Positions 23,321 through 33,952 of a stretch of 64,000 nucleotides of DNA are shown here, piece by piece (position 1 is the stretch's first letter; the number at the start of each line of letters is the position of its first letter). Under the pieces are notes generated by a model that was not told where the DNA came from, did no database searches, and worked only from the letters and a program-made list of their open reading frames with translations. Position numbers and translations under genes: made by a program. The DNA comes from Zhengitettix transpicula (lineage: Eukaryota > Arthropoda > Insecta > Orthoptera > Tetrigidae): NCBI GenBank assembly GCA_037074705.1, contig CM073596.1:20356501-20420500 (forward strand), written 5' to 3'.

Positions 23321-23982
23321 ACCAGGATAAAGAACGACTCTGAGAGAAGGTAAGAAAATGCTATGAAGATGGAGGAGTTCTGCGGAGGAGACGAGAGAAC
23401 TGGATCAGTCAAATTTTGAGAAGATGGAGCTGATTGTACAAGACCTCCAAGAAAGCGGATGATTTGAAAGAAGAAAATATTGAAATTAATAAAAACAACC
23501 TGAAGAGTCATTTAATATTATTTATTTCACCACGGAAACGTGGAACTTAAATAACAATCAAATTAAACTGGATAAAGAACGCGACACTTTGAAGCTGGAG
23601 AAGTTGAGTTCTGCGGAGGAGACGCGAGAACTGGATCAGTCAAATTTTGAGAAGATGGAGCTGATTGTACAAGACCTCCAAGAAAGCGGATGATTTGAAA
23701 GAAGACAATATTGAAATTAAAAAAATTGAAGTCATTTAATATTATTTATTTCACCGCGGAAACGTGGAATTTAACAAACAAACAAATTGAACTGGATAAA
23801 GAACGCGACACACTGAGAGAAGGTAAGAAAATATTTTGAAGCTGGAGAAGTTGAGTTCTGCAGAAGAGACGAGAGAACTGGATCAGTCAACTTTTGATTG
23901 TACAAGACCTCCAAGAAAGCGGATGATTTGAAAGAAGAAAATATTGAAATTAAAAAAAGACCCTGAAGAGTCACTTAATAAA
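23321..23982 (+). pseudogene. Three-unit tandem array of a broken coiled-coil-like exon
   Basis: Units start at about 23321, 23566 and 23789, with lengths of about 245, 223 and 194 bp. Each carries the same sentence: ctggataaagaacgcgacac, then gagacgagagaactggatca, then caagacctccaagaaagcgg. In one frame this reads ELDKERDTLRE, later KLEKLSSAEETRELDQ, then FEKMELIVQDLQES: charged, heptad-like residues typical of an alpha-helical coiled coil. A stop follows, and a one-base shift restores DDLKEENIEIKK, so the frame is broken at the same place in every unit. A donor-like aaggtaagaaa is present in units 1 and 3 and lost in unit 2. I read this as a duplicated pseudo-exon, not a working gene; the parent gene is unknown. 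Confidence 0.6.
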
Positions 23983-25300
23983 AAGCCCATTGTCCTGTCG
24001 TAAAAACATAAAAAGTAGGAATAATAATTGTGGCGTTATTTTAAAGACATTTTTAAATTTATTCGTTGGCCTTTGAACCCAGAGCCAGTGATGGAACATT
24101 CATTTTTTTGCAAATGAAACAGAAACGACCAAATAGCGACTTCTGTGTCAGAGATAAAAATTAAATTAAAATCTACAAATTGGTTAAATAATAAGCTTAC
24201 ACGTTTTGAGAATGATTACAATAATTATCCTACCCATTGAATAAATTTGAGGATCCGAGGTGGACGTTTCTCTTCCGCTTCTTATATTAATACGGAGAAG
24301 GACTACGTTGTTGTCATGAACTAGAATTTACAGTGAAGTAACATATTCCGTGATGTTTGTTGTTGCAAATTGAGAGAGATTAGTAAATATTTGGCAAGCA
24401 CCTATTAATCGCCTTACATAATGCTTGAAATTAGAGTTTACTGTTTGCGGAGCCATAAAGAACGGAAAAAGCAAGTTTGCAGCAATTGCGCTGTTATCGT
24501 CTTAAGTAACGTGTGAAATGGTACACGAAAACTGCGCTCTCGACTAAATTGTTGTGTGACTTTTTTAAAAACGGAAAAAATTGAATTTTGGAAATAATTT
24601 CGCGGCAAAAAACACCTCCAACTATATTACTGATAAAATAAGAGTCGGAATTACATGTGTTATAATTTCCGAACGAATTAGACTTAGAAGAAAGGTTAAT
24701 AACAACTAAAGGTTTCAGTGCTTCCCTTGATATCCGTCTGTCTGTTTCCTTTAATAAGAATTCACGTAACTTAATGCACGTAATCTGTTCTTCCCCGTCT
24801 TGCATTTTACTCGCCGTGACGTAGATACACACAGAAACAAACAGATGGAAACGGGAGGCCCGCGTGTGCACTTGTTAGCTCGACTTTTTATTGCCCCGCC
24901 GTATATTTCGAGAGTTGCTTGCTAATTGTCTAGCTGAGTGTGGAATGAGTGATAAGAACGTGATTTAGTACCTTGGACCAAAAAGCACCACTATGTTAAC
25001 GTTTCTTGCCCGTATCAAACAAGAATTACAGCGTAACCTTTCGCTCAAAAATCATTTAAGTATTTCCAAGATTTAGATTTATAGATTCCATTAGTCCTCC
25101 GCTAACGGATTGAGACCAGTCGGAAACAGTAACACTACAAAAAAAATGTTTCACGAGTAAATTTCACGTCCACTATAAAGAAAACGCTGTAATATAAATA
25201 TGAAGAAACCTTCACTCCATATGAGTGTGCTAAAAATTTACAAGTAGAAGAATTTTGAATGCATTATTAAATAAATAATTTATTTTATTTCTCTTGTCTT
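23983..25300. other. AT-rich intergenic DNA
   Basis: A moderately GC-richer stretch with a 125-codon minus-strand frame lies at 24494-24871. The frame has no recognised domain and no exon signals that I can support, so it is not called. Nothing else was recognised. Confidence 0.4.
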
Positions 25301-25304
25301 CCTT

Positions 25305-25615
25305 ATCCGTCATAGGAGCGAATAGATAAAACTGCCGTCCGAGTCTTTTATTGTTCTTCTACAAGCAAGGCGCTTGTTACTGTGAAATATGTGGGGTGTG
25401 AGTACGTGGGAAAGTTTGCGCAACCAGTTGCAGTTTAAAGTCAACACTCGTGGCCTGAATAGAGCACGCGACGATGTTTTTGCAGCGGGCCTTTCACACG
25501 GAGCAGCGACCCTTCTCTGGATCAAGATCCTCATTCTCCTGCATTGTCAATCCCACACGATTTTTGATCCTCGTTCCTCCTCGCAGAGGTCTGCCCCCCC
25601 CCCCCCAACACACAT
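25305..25615. promoter_or_regulatory. GC-rich island ending in a C-run
   Basis: GC-richer block containing cgcgacgatgtttttgcagc and ending in a run of 13 C at about 25594-25606. Open frames of 74 and 99 codons overlap on opposite strands without family signatures. Confidence 0.3.
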
Positions 25616-25977
25616 TGTTACGGCTAACGAAATTTTGAGTCAAAATCTTCTACGTTCCACAGCTAATTTTGCCTCTTTGCCTATGTAATAGGAAACCCAT
25701 TTTACATTGAGATGTTCGTAAATCGACTTCCCACATTTACAAGATCGTATTACTTAAGTGAACTAATGTGAGATACGACAAAGAATTGGCAAAATTTATT
25801 AACATTATTCATAAAAACAAAATAAAACGGTATTCAAAATAATCAGCAGTAGAGAAATAATAATAAATAAATAATTACACGGGAACATCAAACTTGACAG
25901 AAAATACTAGCAAAGTTTCGATTACCGTTGCCGTTGCTTGAGTGGGAAGAAACGTTGTACGAATTTTCTGTTTGTCT

Positions 25978-26079
25978 GTTCGTGACAAATTGTATGTAAA
26001 TAATTGTGGTTACAGACGTTAATAATTATATATTATAAAATTATGGAATTTTAAAAGCTTAGGGTGATTTAATATTACT
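25978..26079 (+). repeat. Direct repeat flanking family B copy 2, left arm
   Basis: About 95 bp (starting gttcgtgacaaattgtatgt and ending cttagggtgattta) recur at 26452-26544 with a few substitutions. The two arms bracket repeat B exactly. Copy 1 of repeat B lacks such arms. Confidence 0.8.
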
Positions 26080-26088
26080 ATAATTATA

Positions 26089-26454
26089 CAGACATTAAAA
26101 AATATAGCAACGTGCCTCGCGGGGCAGCCTACTTACTATTGAAAAGAAATTAATAAAGTAAGAACTCTTGATTAATATGAAAATTGAAAACTTTCAGACT
26201 TCATGTGAACAGAACGCGTCTCACTATGAACCGATTTTAGTTCCTGGGGAGATGATCACTGTGACGTCTGACCGATGGAGTAATGTGCAGATCTCAGTTT
26301 CGCCTTCTAGTGTGCAATTTTTCTCCTCACTACCATCACAGATATCTAAACGGTGGCCAATCTCTTTGGAATTTTTACGTCAAATTTTCATGACCTGAGA
26401 TTAACACAAAATCGTCCTCGAAAAGCTCATTGTGACCCAGTAAATTTTATGGTT
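26089..26454 (+). repeat. Dispersed repeat B, copy 2
   Basis: Aligns with 15841-16176 (see that entry). This copy sits between two direct-repeat arms of about 95 bp, so either repeat B inserted with a long duplication or a unit of about 470 bp was tandemly duplicated and partly lost. Confidence 0.8.
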
Positions 26455-26544
26455 CGTGGCAAATTATATGTAAATAATTGTGGTTACAGACGTTAATTAT
26501 TATAAAATTGTGGAATTTTAAAGGCTTAGGGTGATTAAATATTT
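26452..26544 (+). repeat. Direct repeat flanking family B copy 2, right arm
   Basis: Matches 25978-26079. Shared text includes taattgtggttacagacgtt and gcttagggtgatt. A small deletion of an ATATAT tract separates the arms. Confidence 0.8.
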
Positions 26545-27295
26545 CTAGGATACAAAAGAAATAGAAAATATTTTTTGATACAATTGTTTTTAGAAATTAG
26601 ATAATAATAATGTCTATCTAAAAATAGTATTTCACTTTTAATAAGACTTTATGCACCTTGAAGAGCACAATAGAATAGAATATTTACAAAATACGATTAA
26701 CGTGACATCTGAGAGTTCTCATGAGGGAACAGTTATGAGACAAATTAACCAAATACAAATAAAAGTTAAATATGAGACCCTTCAATATACTAGAACTTTG
26801 TGTTATTTGCAAGGTGATTCCAGATATATTGGCATCGTCTGCGGTTGTCGCCGTCGGGGGCTTTTAAGGATTTTATGCTTCACACTGTAAATGAAAACTT
26901 CTTCGAAAACTGGCATCTGATATGAATTCTCTCCCATTTTTGTCTGATATTTCCCCGGTGACTCATTTCATGTACTAAAAAATATAATGATCTACAAACA
27001 TACCCTTCAGAACAGTTATGGTGGGTTACTTTCAGAAAAGACATAATATATTTAATCACAAATAATTTTTTTTTGTGTTTATGAAAGAATGTTTCCGACT
27101 ACTATATGCTTGCTATTTGTGATTTATCTACATAATTTTTATTTTATTTGGGGTTTTCCTAAATTTTTTTGATTATCCATAATTTGTTATTTATATACAC
27201 ATTTTCTCATTAAATTATTAAATATTTCGTTCATTTTAATCGTATATTAAATTTTCTAATTTTTATCAGATTTTCTAACAACCAATAAATTTTAA
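26545..27295. other. AT-rich intergenic DNA
   Basis: A 79-codon frame at 26651-26890 has no recognised motif. No other feature is supported. Confidence 0.4.
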
Positions 27296-27540
27296 AATGA
27301 AAAAATTTACGTCTGATAGTAAATTAATAATAAGAAAGATAGACAAATACAGACATACGAAGGGATAATAAAAATACCACTCAACGTTTCTGGAAGCCTT
27401 GTTCATTTCTTCAGGTCATGAAAAAACGTAAGAGCCTAGAGAGACAAAACTACGAGTCAGTTGACAAACCTCTAAGGCCTTTGACTGTATTTGGCTATCT
27501 TTCTTATGCTTTAATAAATTTTGTTTCTAACTAATGTATT
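27296..27540. mobile_element. Inverted pair of retroelement-end fragments (family P)
   Basis: The left half (27300-27425), read on the minus strand, gives acctgaagaaatgaac, then cagaaacgttgagtggtatt and ttgtctatctttcttattat. This matches 43593-43700 on the plus strand. The right half (27480-27525) carries the same last block in the opposite direction (tgtatttggctatctttctt). The text around a 'tgaag...gaaacg' signature resembles ends of Penelope-like and some other insect retroelements, but no protein sequence confirms the class. Confidence 0.4.
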
Positions 27541-27612
27541 AAGTTTCCTGACTATTGTTATATATTTAAGCTTCTCATATGTGGTATTTAAACAATCATA
27601 ATTAAATTTTGT
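27541..27612. other. AT-rich spacer
   Basis: AT-rich DNA before a truncated family A copy. Nothing was recognised in it. Confidence 0.3.
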
Positions 27613-27914
27613 CGCCATTGGAACAGTCGGACAGCTGCCTCCTAAACTGGTCGAGGTACGGAGAAGGGAATACTGCGTCCCCACAGCAAACTTCTTTGTC
27701 TCTAACCTGATTCAGGTTTCTCTAGGGTTTTCCCTGCATTACTTTTAGGCGAATGCCGGGTAGGAACCTTAAACTATAGCCCGGGGGCCCTAGTTAATCC
27801 TTGGCTACCTCCCTCTACCCTTCCGCATCCCCCCTTTCTGATCCCTTCCTATGCTATTAAAGGGGTGTTGCCACCATGTGGATTACCCTAATGTAGCCTC
27901 TTACTCTAAAAAAA
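27613..27914 (+). mobile_element. Family A SINE-like element, copy 3, truncated and deleted
   Basis: Begins abruptly inside the family body at the block cattggaacagtcgg and runs to an A-run after atgtagcctcttac. An internal deletion of about 50 bp joins acagcaaac to cctgattcaggtttctctag. No target duplication was found, as expected for a damaged old copy. Confidence 0.88.
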
Positions 27915-28234
27915 CGGCTAATGGAATGAATAAATCAATCTAAATTAAGTAAATCAATAGAATTAGCAAGTTTAAATAACTACTAAGGAAACGATATTTT
28001 GGCTTTTATCAAGTAGTTATTTATAAATCAATATCGTATGAAAATTATCTTAACTGAATGAAGGAGAATCAGAGTTTTGAAAGTTGTCACGTATCAACAC
28101 CGTACATATGGACGATGAAACTGAATATTAACTGTTGTAGAACTATACAAGCCTTTGATGATTTGAAATGTCGAGTATCCAATTTTTAAATGACGCGAGA
28201 GTCCCGTCACATCATCGTACGTGTTATCTGAGAT
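27915..28234. other. AT-rich intergenic DNA
   Basis: Nothing recognised between family A copy 3 and the GC-rich island at 28235. Confidence 0.4.
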
Positions 28235-28460
28235 TGCGATTCGAAATGAATTAGTCGCCTATTAGCAGGGACGAATGGTCTCTGACGCCAGCTAATTACT
28301 CAGGGCTGAAAACCTAATTTCTTAACGCATTGCTGCGAGCACAGAGCGCCGGGTTTATCCGTGGGCTTAGAGCCTAATACTGCGGGAGTAGTGCCTATAT
28401 CCCTCGGCGGTTAGCACGCCTCCTATGGCTCAAAACCAAGCGGTTGGCGACTGGGAATCG
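28235..28460. promoter_or_regulatory. GC-rich island, candidate regulatory element
   Basis: A non-coding-looking block with several TAAT-type sites (gctaattactc, ttcttaacgc, cctaatactgcgg) between CpG-rich segments. Homeodomain-type sites within GC-rich DNA are typical of developmental enhancers. It matches no repeat family in the window. Confidence 0.38.
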
Positions 28461-28680
28461 GAAATAAACAGCTCGGCACTTGCTAACAATTACGCAGACA
28501 CGATTTGCATTCTTGCAGTCTTTCTCTTCTGCGGTGGGAAAAAAATTCACTTTCCTTACAACAGCCATTCTTCCTGAATCATACTAACGATCTGATATAG
28601 CGGACAATGATCCAACCAATCTCCACATACACCACTCATTGGTCTAGATTAGATTTCTGCAAAAAGCACGAATACACTAA
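28461..28680. other. Spacer before the Harbinger-like element
   Basis: Nothing recognised. It ends in taa, which may be one copy of a 3-bp target duplication of the element that follows. Confidence 0.3.
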
Positions 28681-29230
28681 GGCCCCTTTCACACTATCCG
28701 TGTTTCTTCCAGATTCCTCCGTCCGGAGAAAAAACGGACGGAGACAGTCTTTGAGTCGACTGAAGAAGCTTATGGTCCCTTCCACACTTTCCGGAGACAG
28801 ACAGAAAAACGGACGGAGTATGTCGCCGTACATCCGTACATCCGGAGCAACGACAATGTCACTCCGACGACAATGTCTCTCCGACGACAATGTCTCTCCG
28901 ACGACAATGTCTCTCCGACGACAATGTCTCTCTGACATCAATGACATCCTTGTGTCAGCTGTGGTGGGACGAAGCATATGTTTTAATTCTTCGCACATAA
29001 ACATAGCATATATTTTTTTTATATTTACCTTAAAGATATGGACAGCATCTCGGTTGATTTGCCTACAATTCTTAAAGTGAGTGTTTGGGCACTGAAGAGT
29101 ATCCTTGAATTTTTGATGTAATACGTCAAGTGAGGCAATGGACATTCAAAATAATTGAAAAATACCTTTTCATCCTACCCAAATTCTCAGTTACTGTATG
29201 AAATAATCCCTCCTTTCATTTCTAGGATGA
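28681..29230 (-). pseudogene. PIF/Harbinger transposon fragment with transposase N-terminus
   Basis: On the minus strand about 29070-29215 reads a transposase N-terminal pattern of the ALP1-like/DDE_4 group: HTVTENLGRMKRYF, then after a one-base shift and one in-frame stop, MSIASLDVLHQKF and LQCPNTHFKNC. The stop (TGA at 29146-29148) fits a decayed CGA arginine codon of the usual Y-F-R-M-S motif. The left edge starts ggcccctttcacactatccg right after TAA, matching Harbinger terminal repeats and their TWA target site. A second terminal-like copy (ggtcccttccacactttccg) lies at about 28775. The catalytic domain and right terminus were not found. Confidence 0.6.
28844..28946 (+). repeat. 17-bp minisatellite inside the Harbinger-like fragment
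   Basis: About six units of ctccgacgacaatgtct, four of them nearly identical. The 17-bp period is not a multiple of three, so three units equal 17 codons, and long open frames appear by chance on both strands (157 and 169 codons). These frames should not be taken as genes. Confidence 0.92.
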
Positions 29231-29439
29231 CTTTTTAGTCGTCTGATTCGGTAATCATAATGTAATAATTTGGGATTTTTCTTTAATATAAAATTTATAT
29301 TAAAAAAACTGATAATTGTTAAAATGTTAATTTTAGTAATTAAACGCAATATTTTTAATCAGTAATCAAATTTAAATAATAAAGTAATTTTTCGGTTTCA
29401 AAAATTAAAATTTATGTTGTTTTTTTAAAAGAGAATTGA
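29231..29439. other. AT-rich spacer
   Basis: AT-rich DNA with A-runs and T-runs. Nothing was recognised in it. Confidence 0.3.
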
Positions 29440-29770
29440 AAATATAGTTTTATGTATGAAAAATATATGTTGGATCATAGTTAAAATGTAAATGCTTCTA
29501 AAATTTTTTGCTTAAATAATTCAAACAAAAAATCAGTGGTCCAGTTAGTGTTACATTAACACAACTTTATTTTCACCAAGGTGACCTTGATGTAGTTTCT
29601 TCTTGGCTTGATGTGTAATTTTATATTTTTTTAATTTCAGTTGATGACTAATTGTTGAAATATACTTTTTAAATAAAGATGAGGTGTTGATGTAAGACTG
29701 ATTAATTCCAGGAGCGATTTTTGGTTTGAATTATTTAACATTCCACAGATATACTTGTGTTGTGAATTTT
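29440..29770 (+). repeat. Dispersed repeat C, copy 1
   Basis: Aligns with 31062-31340. Shared blocks include gcttaaataattcaaacaaa, ttttaaataaagatgaggtg and actgattaattccagga. Copy 1 has an extra segment of about 30 bp around gtgttacattaacacaac. The class of element is unknown. Confidence 0.8.
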
Positions 29771-31061
29771 TTCGTTGTACAGATATATATGGAAAATTTC
29801 CGAATGCCGCTCAGAATTCTAAATTAAAGATTTTTAAAATTAAGAATTGCAGAAAATTCCTCAAAATTCTAAATTACTATTATGAGAATGAATTATTTTT
29901 TCATTTCAATTTGATGACTGATTAAAAACATTAGGGTTAATTACTAAATATAACGCAGATGTTAATAATGATAATACTAAATACGACCTTCATACAAACT
30001 TTAAATCCGCATCAACATGTCTGCCACTTTTATATTTACTTTTTATTAGTTATTGTTTCTATAATTTGATCTTGTATGATGGCGGTATTTAGTATTGTTA
30101 CTTGTAATTCCTAAAATTAGCAAGAATTTGTTTACGATTTATTATAACAGCACAATCGTCAACCAACAACTGAGAGCGTCAGCTGTTGCTCGATTACTGA
30201 GCAACGATTATGATATAATTTAATTATATTACTCAAGCCTAATAGAAATAATTTTATTGACATTAATATTTTAGTATAATACTATTTACTAATAATAAAT
30301 AATATATAAAACAATTTTCACAAAATATTTTTCTCATTGTACAGCGTTGCTGCATTAGTTATGTAATTTTTTTTTAGTGAACTGAATTTATTTTATAATC
30401 CTAACTCGCTAAAACTGATCATTAAGAAAATATTTAATCTTTTCATTTATTTAGTTTTTTCCTGAGATTATATTTTCCGAAACTAATATTGTAATCGTCA
30501 TTAGATCCTTGAGTCAGAAAATGTCTTTTCTCAATCGGCAGTTTATTTGTAACTTAAATATGGCTAATTCCAAAATGGTCATACGAAAATCTTACTCAGC
30601 ACGTCTGTTGCTCCTATTAATGAACATTAGCTCTTTTATACTTAGCGGCACCCTTGGGCGGTTTATTTTCGAAGAGCCATTTGAAAAGTCATGCACTTTT
30701 TTTACGATAGCTTTTGTTTCTCCTGAAATTTTAGACAAAACTACTTTGTCTGCATTAACTTGCACTACGCGTACTCCACAGTTAATAAACCATATATAAA
30801 AATATATATGAACACGGCCAATTTTTTCAGATGTAATTTGTTAATAAAAAACTACACGGGTGTACACTGGTGTAATTCTTTTCCATGAATTGCAACCTTA
30901 TTCTATAAATAATAGGAAAAATGGGGAAAATACAAGGAATTTCTTGATGAAGTTCTAGATTTAGGACGAGACATTTTAAATTTTAAGTTTTTAGTTAATG
31001 AATTATATCTGACAAATTATATTGAAGTCATGTAATGTTTCTTTAAAGAAAATTAAAAAAT
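29771..31061. other. AT-rich intergenic DNA between two repeat C copies
   Basis: A 96-codon frame at 30509-30799 has no recognised domain and typical AT-driven composition. No other feature is supported. Confidence 0.4.
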
Positions 31062-31340
31062 ATATGTAGAATTATAGTTTGATTGTAAATGGTTCTAAAA
31101 ATTATTTGCTTAAATAATTGAAACAAAAAATCAGTGCTCCAGTTAATGAGTTGACCTTTATATAGTGTCATGAGTTGATGTGTAATTTTTCATATTTTTA
31201 ATTTCAGCTGATGATGACCAATTGTTGAAAGCTACTTTTTAAATAAAGATGAGGTGTTGATGTAAAACTGATTAATTCCAGGATGGATGTTTGGTTTTTA
31301 TTATTTAACAGTTCAGAGATACTTGTGTATTTTAATTCGT
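31062..31340 (+). repeat. Dispersed repeat C, copy 2
   Basis: Second copy of repeat C (see 29440-29770), in the same orientation and 1.6 kb away. The conserved AATAAA within aaataaagatgagg could be a poly(A) signal of a retroelement 3' end, but the sequence continues conserved past it. Confidence 0.8.
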
Positions 31341-31479
31341 AGCAATTGTCTCTGTTCAATTGTAGCTTGTTCATCCCTCTCTGTTGTAGTAATTAGCTTC
31401 TATTAACTCCCATTATTTTTCGTCCAAATTTTGGCTCAGTATCTTTAAAAGATTCCTAGCTGATTGTCCAGGACCGTGG
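31341..31479. other. Spacer
   Basis: Nothing recognised between repeat C and the island at 31480. Confidence 0.3.
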
Positions 31480-32000
31480 GTCCGCTCTAGTCCAGGATCG
31501 TCAGTTACCTATCATTATTCCTGAATTACACCGGATAAATAACCCCAAAGATCTACAAGGGCCAGTTAGCGCGTTTTTATTCTCCTTCCACAACGCAATG
31601 TCGCTGTCCGTATCAAATCTCCATGATAAAGCGTCACTTCCGAATACGTCGGTCAACGCGGCTCGCAAACCCGTGCTGATGAGGTTAAATTTTTCATCAG
31701 GCGAGTGCAATCGCAGGCCGCAATCCCCGTGACATCTGGCGCCCACAAAGAGAGGCAGGCGAAGCGCTAATTTCGCAGCCCCGTCAGCGGGATTTGAAGC
31801 GAGGCCTGTGCCACAGAGATGTCGCTGCCCCTGGGATTACGCCAGAATTAGCTCCTCATCAGTCAGACGACCTGCTTTCATCTGGCAACGGCGAATAATT
31901 GCGCCTTATCGGATCACCTTACCTGTCGGAGTCCGCATCCGCTCTCATATCTCGCCATCTTTCAACCTCTTCAGAGTAGTTTTCGGAAAGAACGTACTTT
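31480..32000. promoter_or_regulatory. Large GC-rich island, candidate enhancer
   Basis: About 500 bp with many CpGs and interspersed TAAT/ATTA cores (ccagaattagctcctcatca, gggattacgcc at 31833-31843). A nested frame of about 80 codons occurs on each strand without family signatures, so coding is not favoured. It is among the largest non-repetitive islands in the intergenic part. Confidence 0.42.
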
Positions 32001-33706
32001 CCACTTTTATAAATCAAGTCAATCCGAAAATATTAATAACCGAGGTTGATGAGTGAGTATACAGATTTTAAATGAACACTTGATATTCAAAATTGAATAA
32101 TTTAATTCATAAAATAATTACAACCACATTATCCGAAACTAAATTAAATTTCACTGTATGACAAGGTTCCAAGTGGCATATCACAAGTTATAAGCCGCTG
32201 TTTTTTTCTGCAGTTATCCATGTCTGGCTTGGGAAAAAAAGGCAGGTGAACTCTGCTTGGTACAGTTTTTAACAACTGATACATATTAGAGAGGACAACC
32301 AATAGTAAAACACCTAATTAAAATTTTTACGAGGGATTAAATAACGAATTATTAGAATTAATTTGACAGATTATATCCGTTATATAAATTTTAACTAAAA
32401 AATTTAAAAAAATTCCTTACATATGTCTACGATGATTTCAGTAATTCTCATTAACTAAATAGTTTTGTAAAGTTTAAATAATAGCAGATAATTTTGACTG
32501 AATATTTAATAATTATAATTAATCTCTAAAAATTTGAATGACTTTTTTCGTTCAAAATAAAGTTTCAGAATCACCCTAAACATAATTTTTATTAATTTGT
32601 GTATCATTAGTTTCATTCCAGTAATTTAATTATATACTTTGGTATAAATAATAATTGCGAAAAAGGGGAATTTAAAAAAACCGTGAAATCTTTATGAGAT
32701 TTATTTTTATACAGAGAAAAGATTAAAATTCTAGTGAAATTAAATTAATCTGCTATTTTAAACTGTATAAAAAGTGCCAAATAGTGAAATCAATAATTTA
32801 TAGTGGTGAAAGAATGTCTTTCACGTAACTAAAGAAAATTAATCAAAATCCGAATCAAATAAATCCGTTTCTATTAGATATATTTTCTGTTAAATAAAAA
32901 AAATGCAGTGAATAATATATACAATATAACGACTGTTATGGATTAATTATCTTAATGTACTAATTTGTTAAATTTAATTATTTGCTAATGTGGCAATAAA
33001 GCTGTTGGCATATTTAGATAAAGAACATTGATATCCATTCTTCAGACACATTACTTTTCAATTTTTTACACACATGGCAACGAAAAACAATTTGCGGAAC
33101 AGAATATCGGTATAAACAAATATGATGATACAAGAAACAATATTTATCCATTTTTTTCGCGAACTGCATTTTTTCTCCACATATTTACATATCATATAAT
33201 CTAGCTAGTATAAAGTGTATTCGCTTCCATTCGTCACACTGATCCGTGAAGAGGTGTATTACTTTGGTTAAGAAATTTAAAGCCATTAATACGTTAACAG
33301 GAATGTAAAATTCCCATGCAATAACAATTTTCTGCTGTTTTTTAACCGTTACTGTGCCGTACCTTTCAATACATTTTGAGTTTTTCTTATGCTACTAGCT
33401 CAGAGAATTTAAGAATAAAAATATTGGCTGTTAAATGAGCGCTGAAAAAAATTGAGTTGCGCGTTTCTTTAATATTCCTCAGCTTTGGCAATCATAATCT
33501 GAAAACATGCACTTTTGCTTAATCTAATTGAATGAATATTATGACGTCACTATCACTCATTGTTTCCAGTAGCAAATGACGTAATAAATCTGTAGCTATT
33601 TAAGGGAATTTTCGGTTTCAATTTTGGAATATACACTTGTCATTAGTTGCTTCTAGATTCAATTCTAGTTTCACTATTTAAGTTTCGTTACAGATTTGCA
33701 AACATT
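32001..33706. other. AT-rich intergenic DNA; CRE-type sites near the right end
   Basis: No gene is seen. A perfect CRE/ATF site TGACGTCA lies at 33542-33549 and a related TGACGTAA at 33577-33584, in the region that would be the 3' flank of the small minus-strand gene at 33707. A possible ATTAAA-type poly(A) signal for that gene is at 33468-33473 (minus strand). Confidence 0.4.
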
Positions 33707-33952
33707 TTATATACTTTCGAAACTGCAATTTGAAGACAATTCTTCAGCTCCGGTGCTCCTGTCGCCGAACAGCATCAGTCCGAGGAAGCTGAGGAACATT
33801 ATACCGAGCATGAAGGCCGACAGAATGGCTGCTGAGAAAGCGTCCAGGAGCGGGAAGTACAGTAACACCAGTTCGACAGCCATACACGACACTATGACCG
33901 CAGTGAGACCGCAAATCCGGCCGTAAAAGGCGCAGGATCTGCGAGACGGCAT
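33707..33952 (-). CDS. Small two-transmembrane-segment protein, unrecognised
   Basis: An ATG at 33952 (context agaATGc, A at -3) opens an 81-residue frame ending in TAA at 33707. The protein starts MPSRRSCAFYGR, basic and cytosol-like. It has two strong hydrophobic segments at about residues 13-33 and 41-62 separated by FPLLD, then an acidic, Ser-rich tail (DRSTGAEELSSNCSFESI). Codons are GC-rich against an AT-rich setting, and the frame ends where the composition drops, as in a real gene. An upstream TTG could add four residues but is unlikely to be used. I do not recognise the family. It could be a complete small membrane protein or the first exon of a longer one. Confidence 0.5.
   Translation of the reverse strand: MPSRRSCAFYGRICGLTAVIVSCMAVELVLLYFPLLDAFSAAILSAFMLGIMFLSFLGLMLFGDRSTGAEELSSNCSFESI

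Noticed and set aside
24494..24871. 125-codon minus-strand frame as a gene
   Set aside because: No domain, no clear exon borders, and composition similar to intergenic DNA.
28607..29145. 157- and 169-codon frames on opposite strands as genes
   Set aside because: Both are held open by a 17-bp minisatellite. Only the short transposase N-terminal segment on the minus strand has protein-like content, and it is broken.
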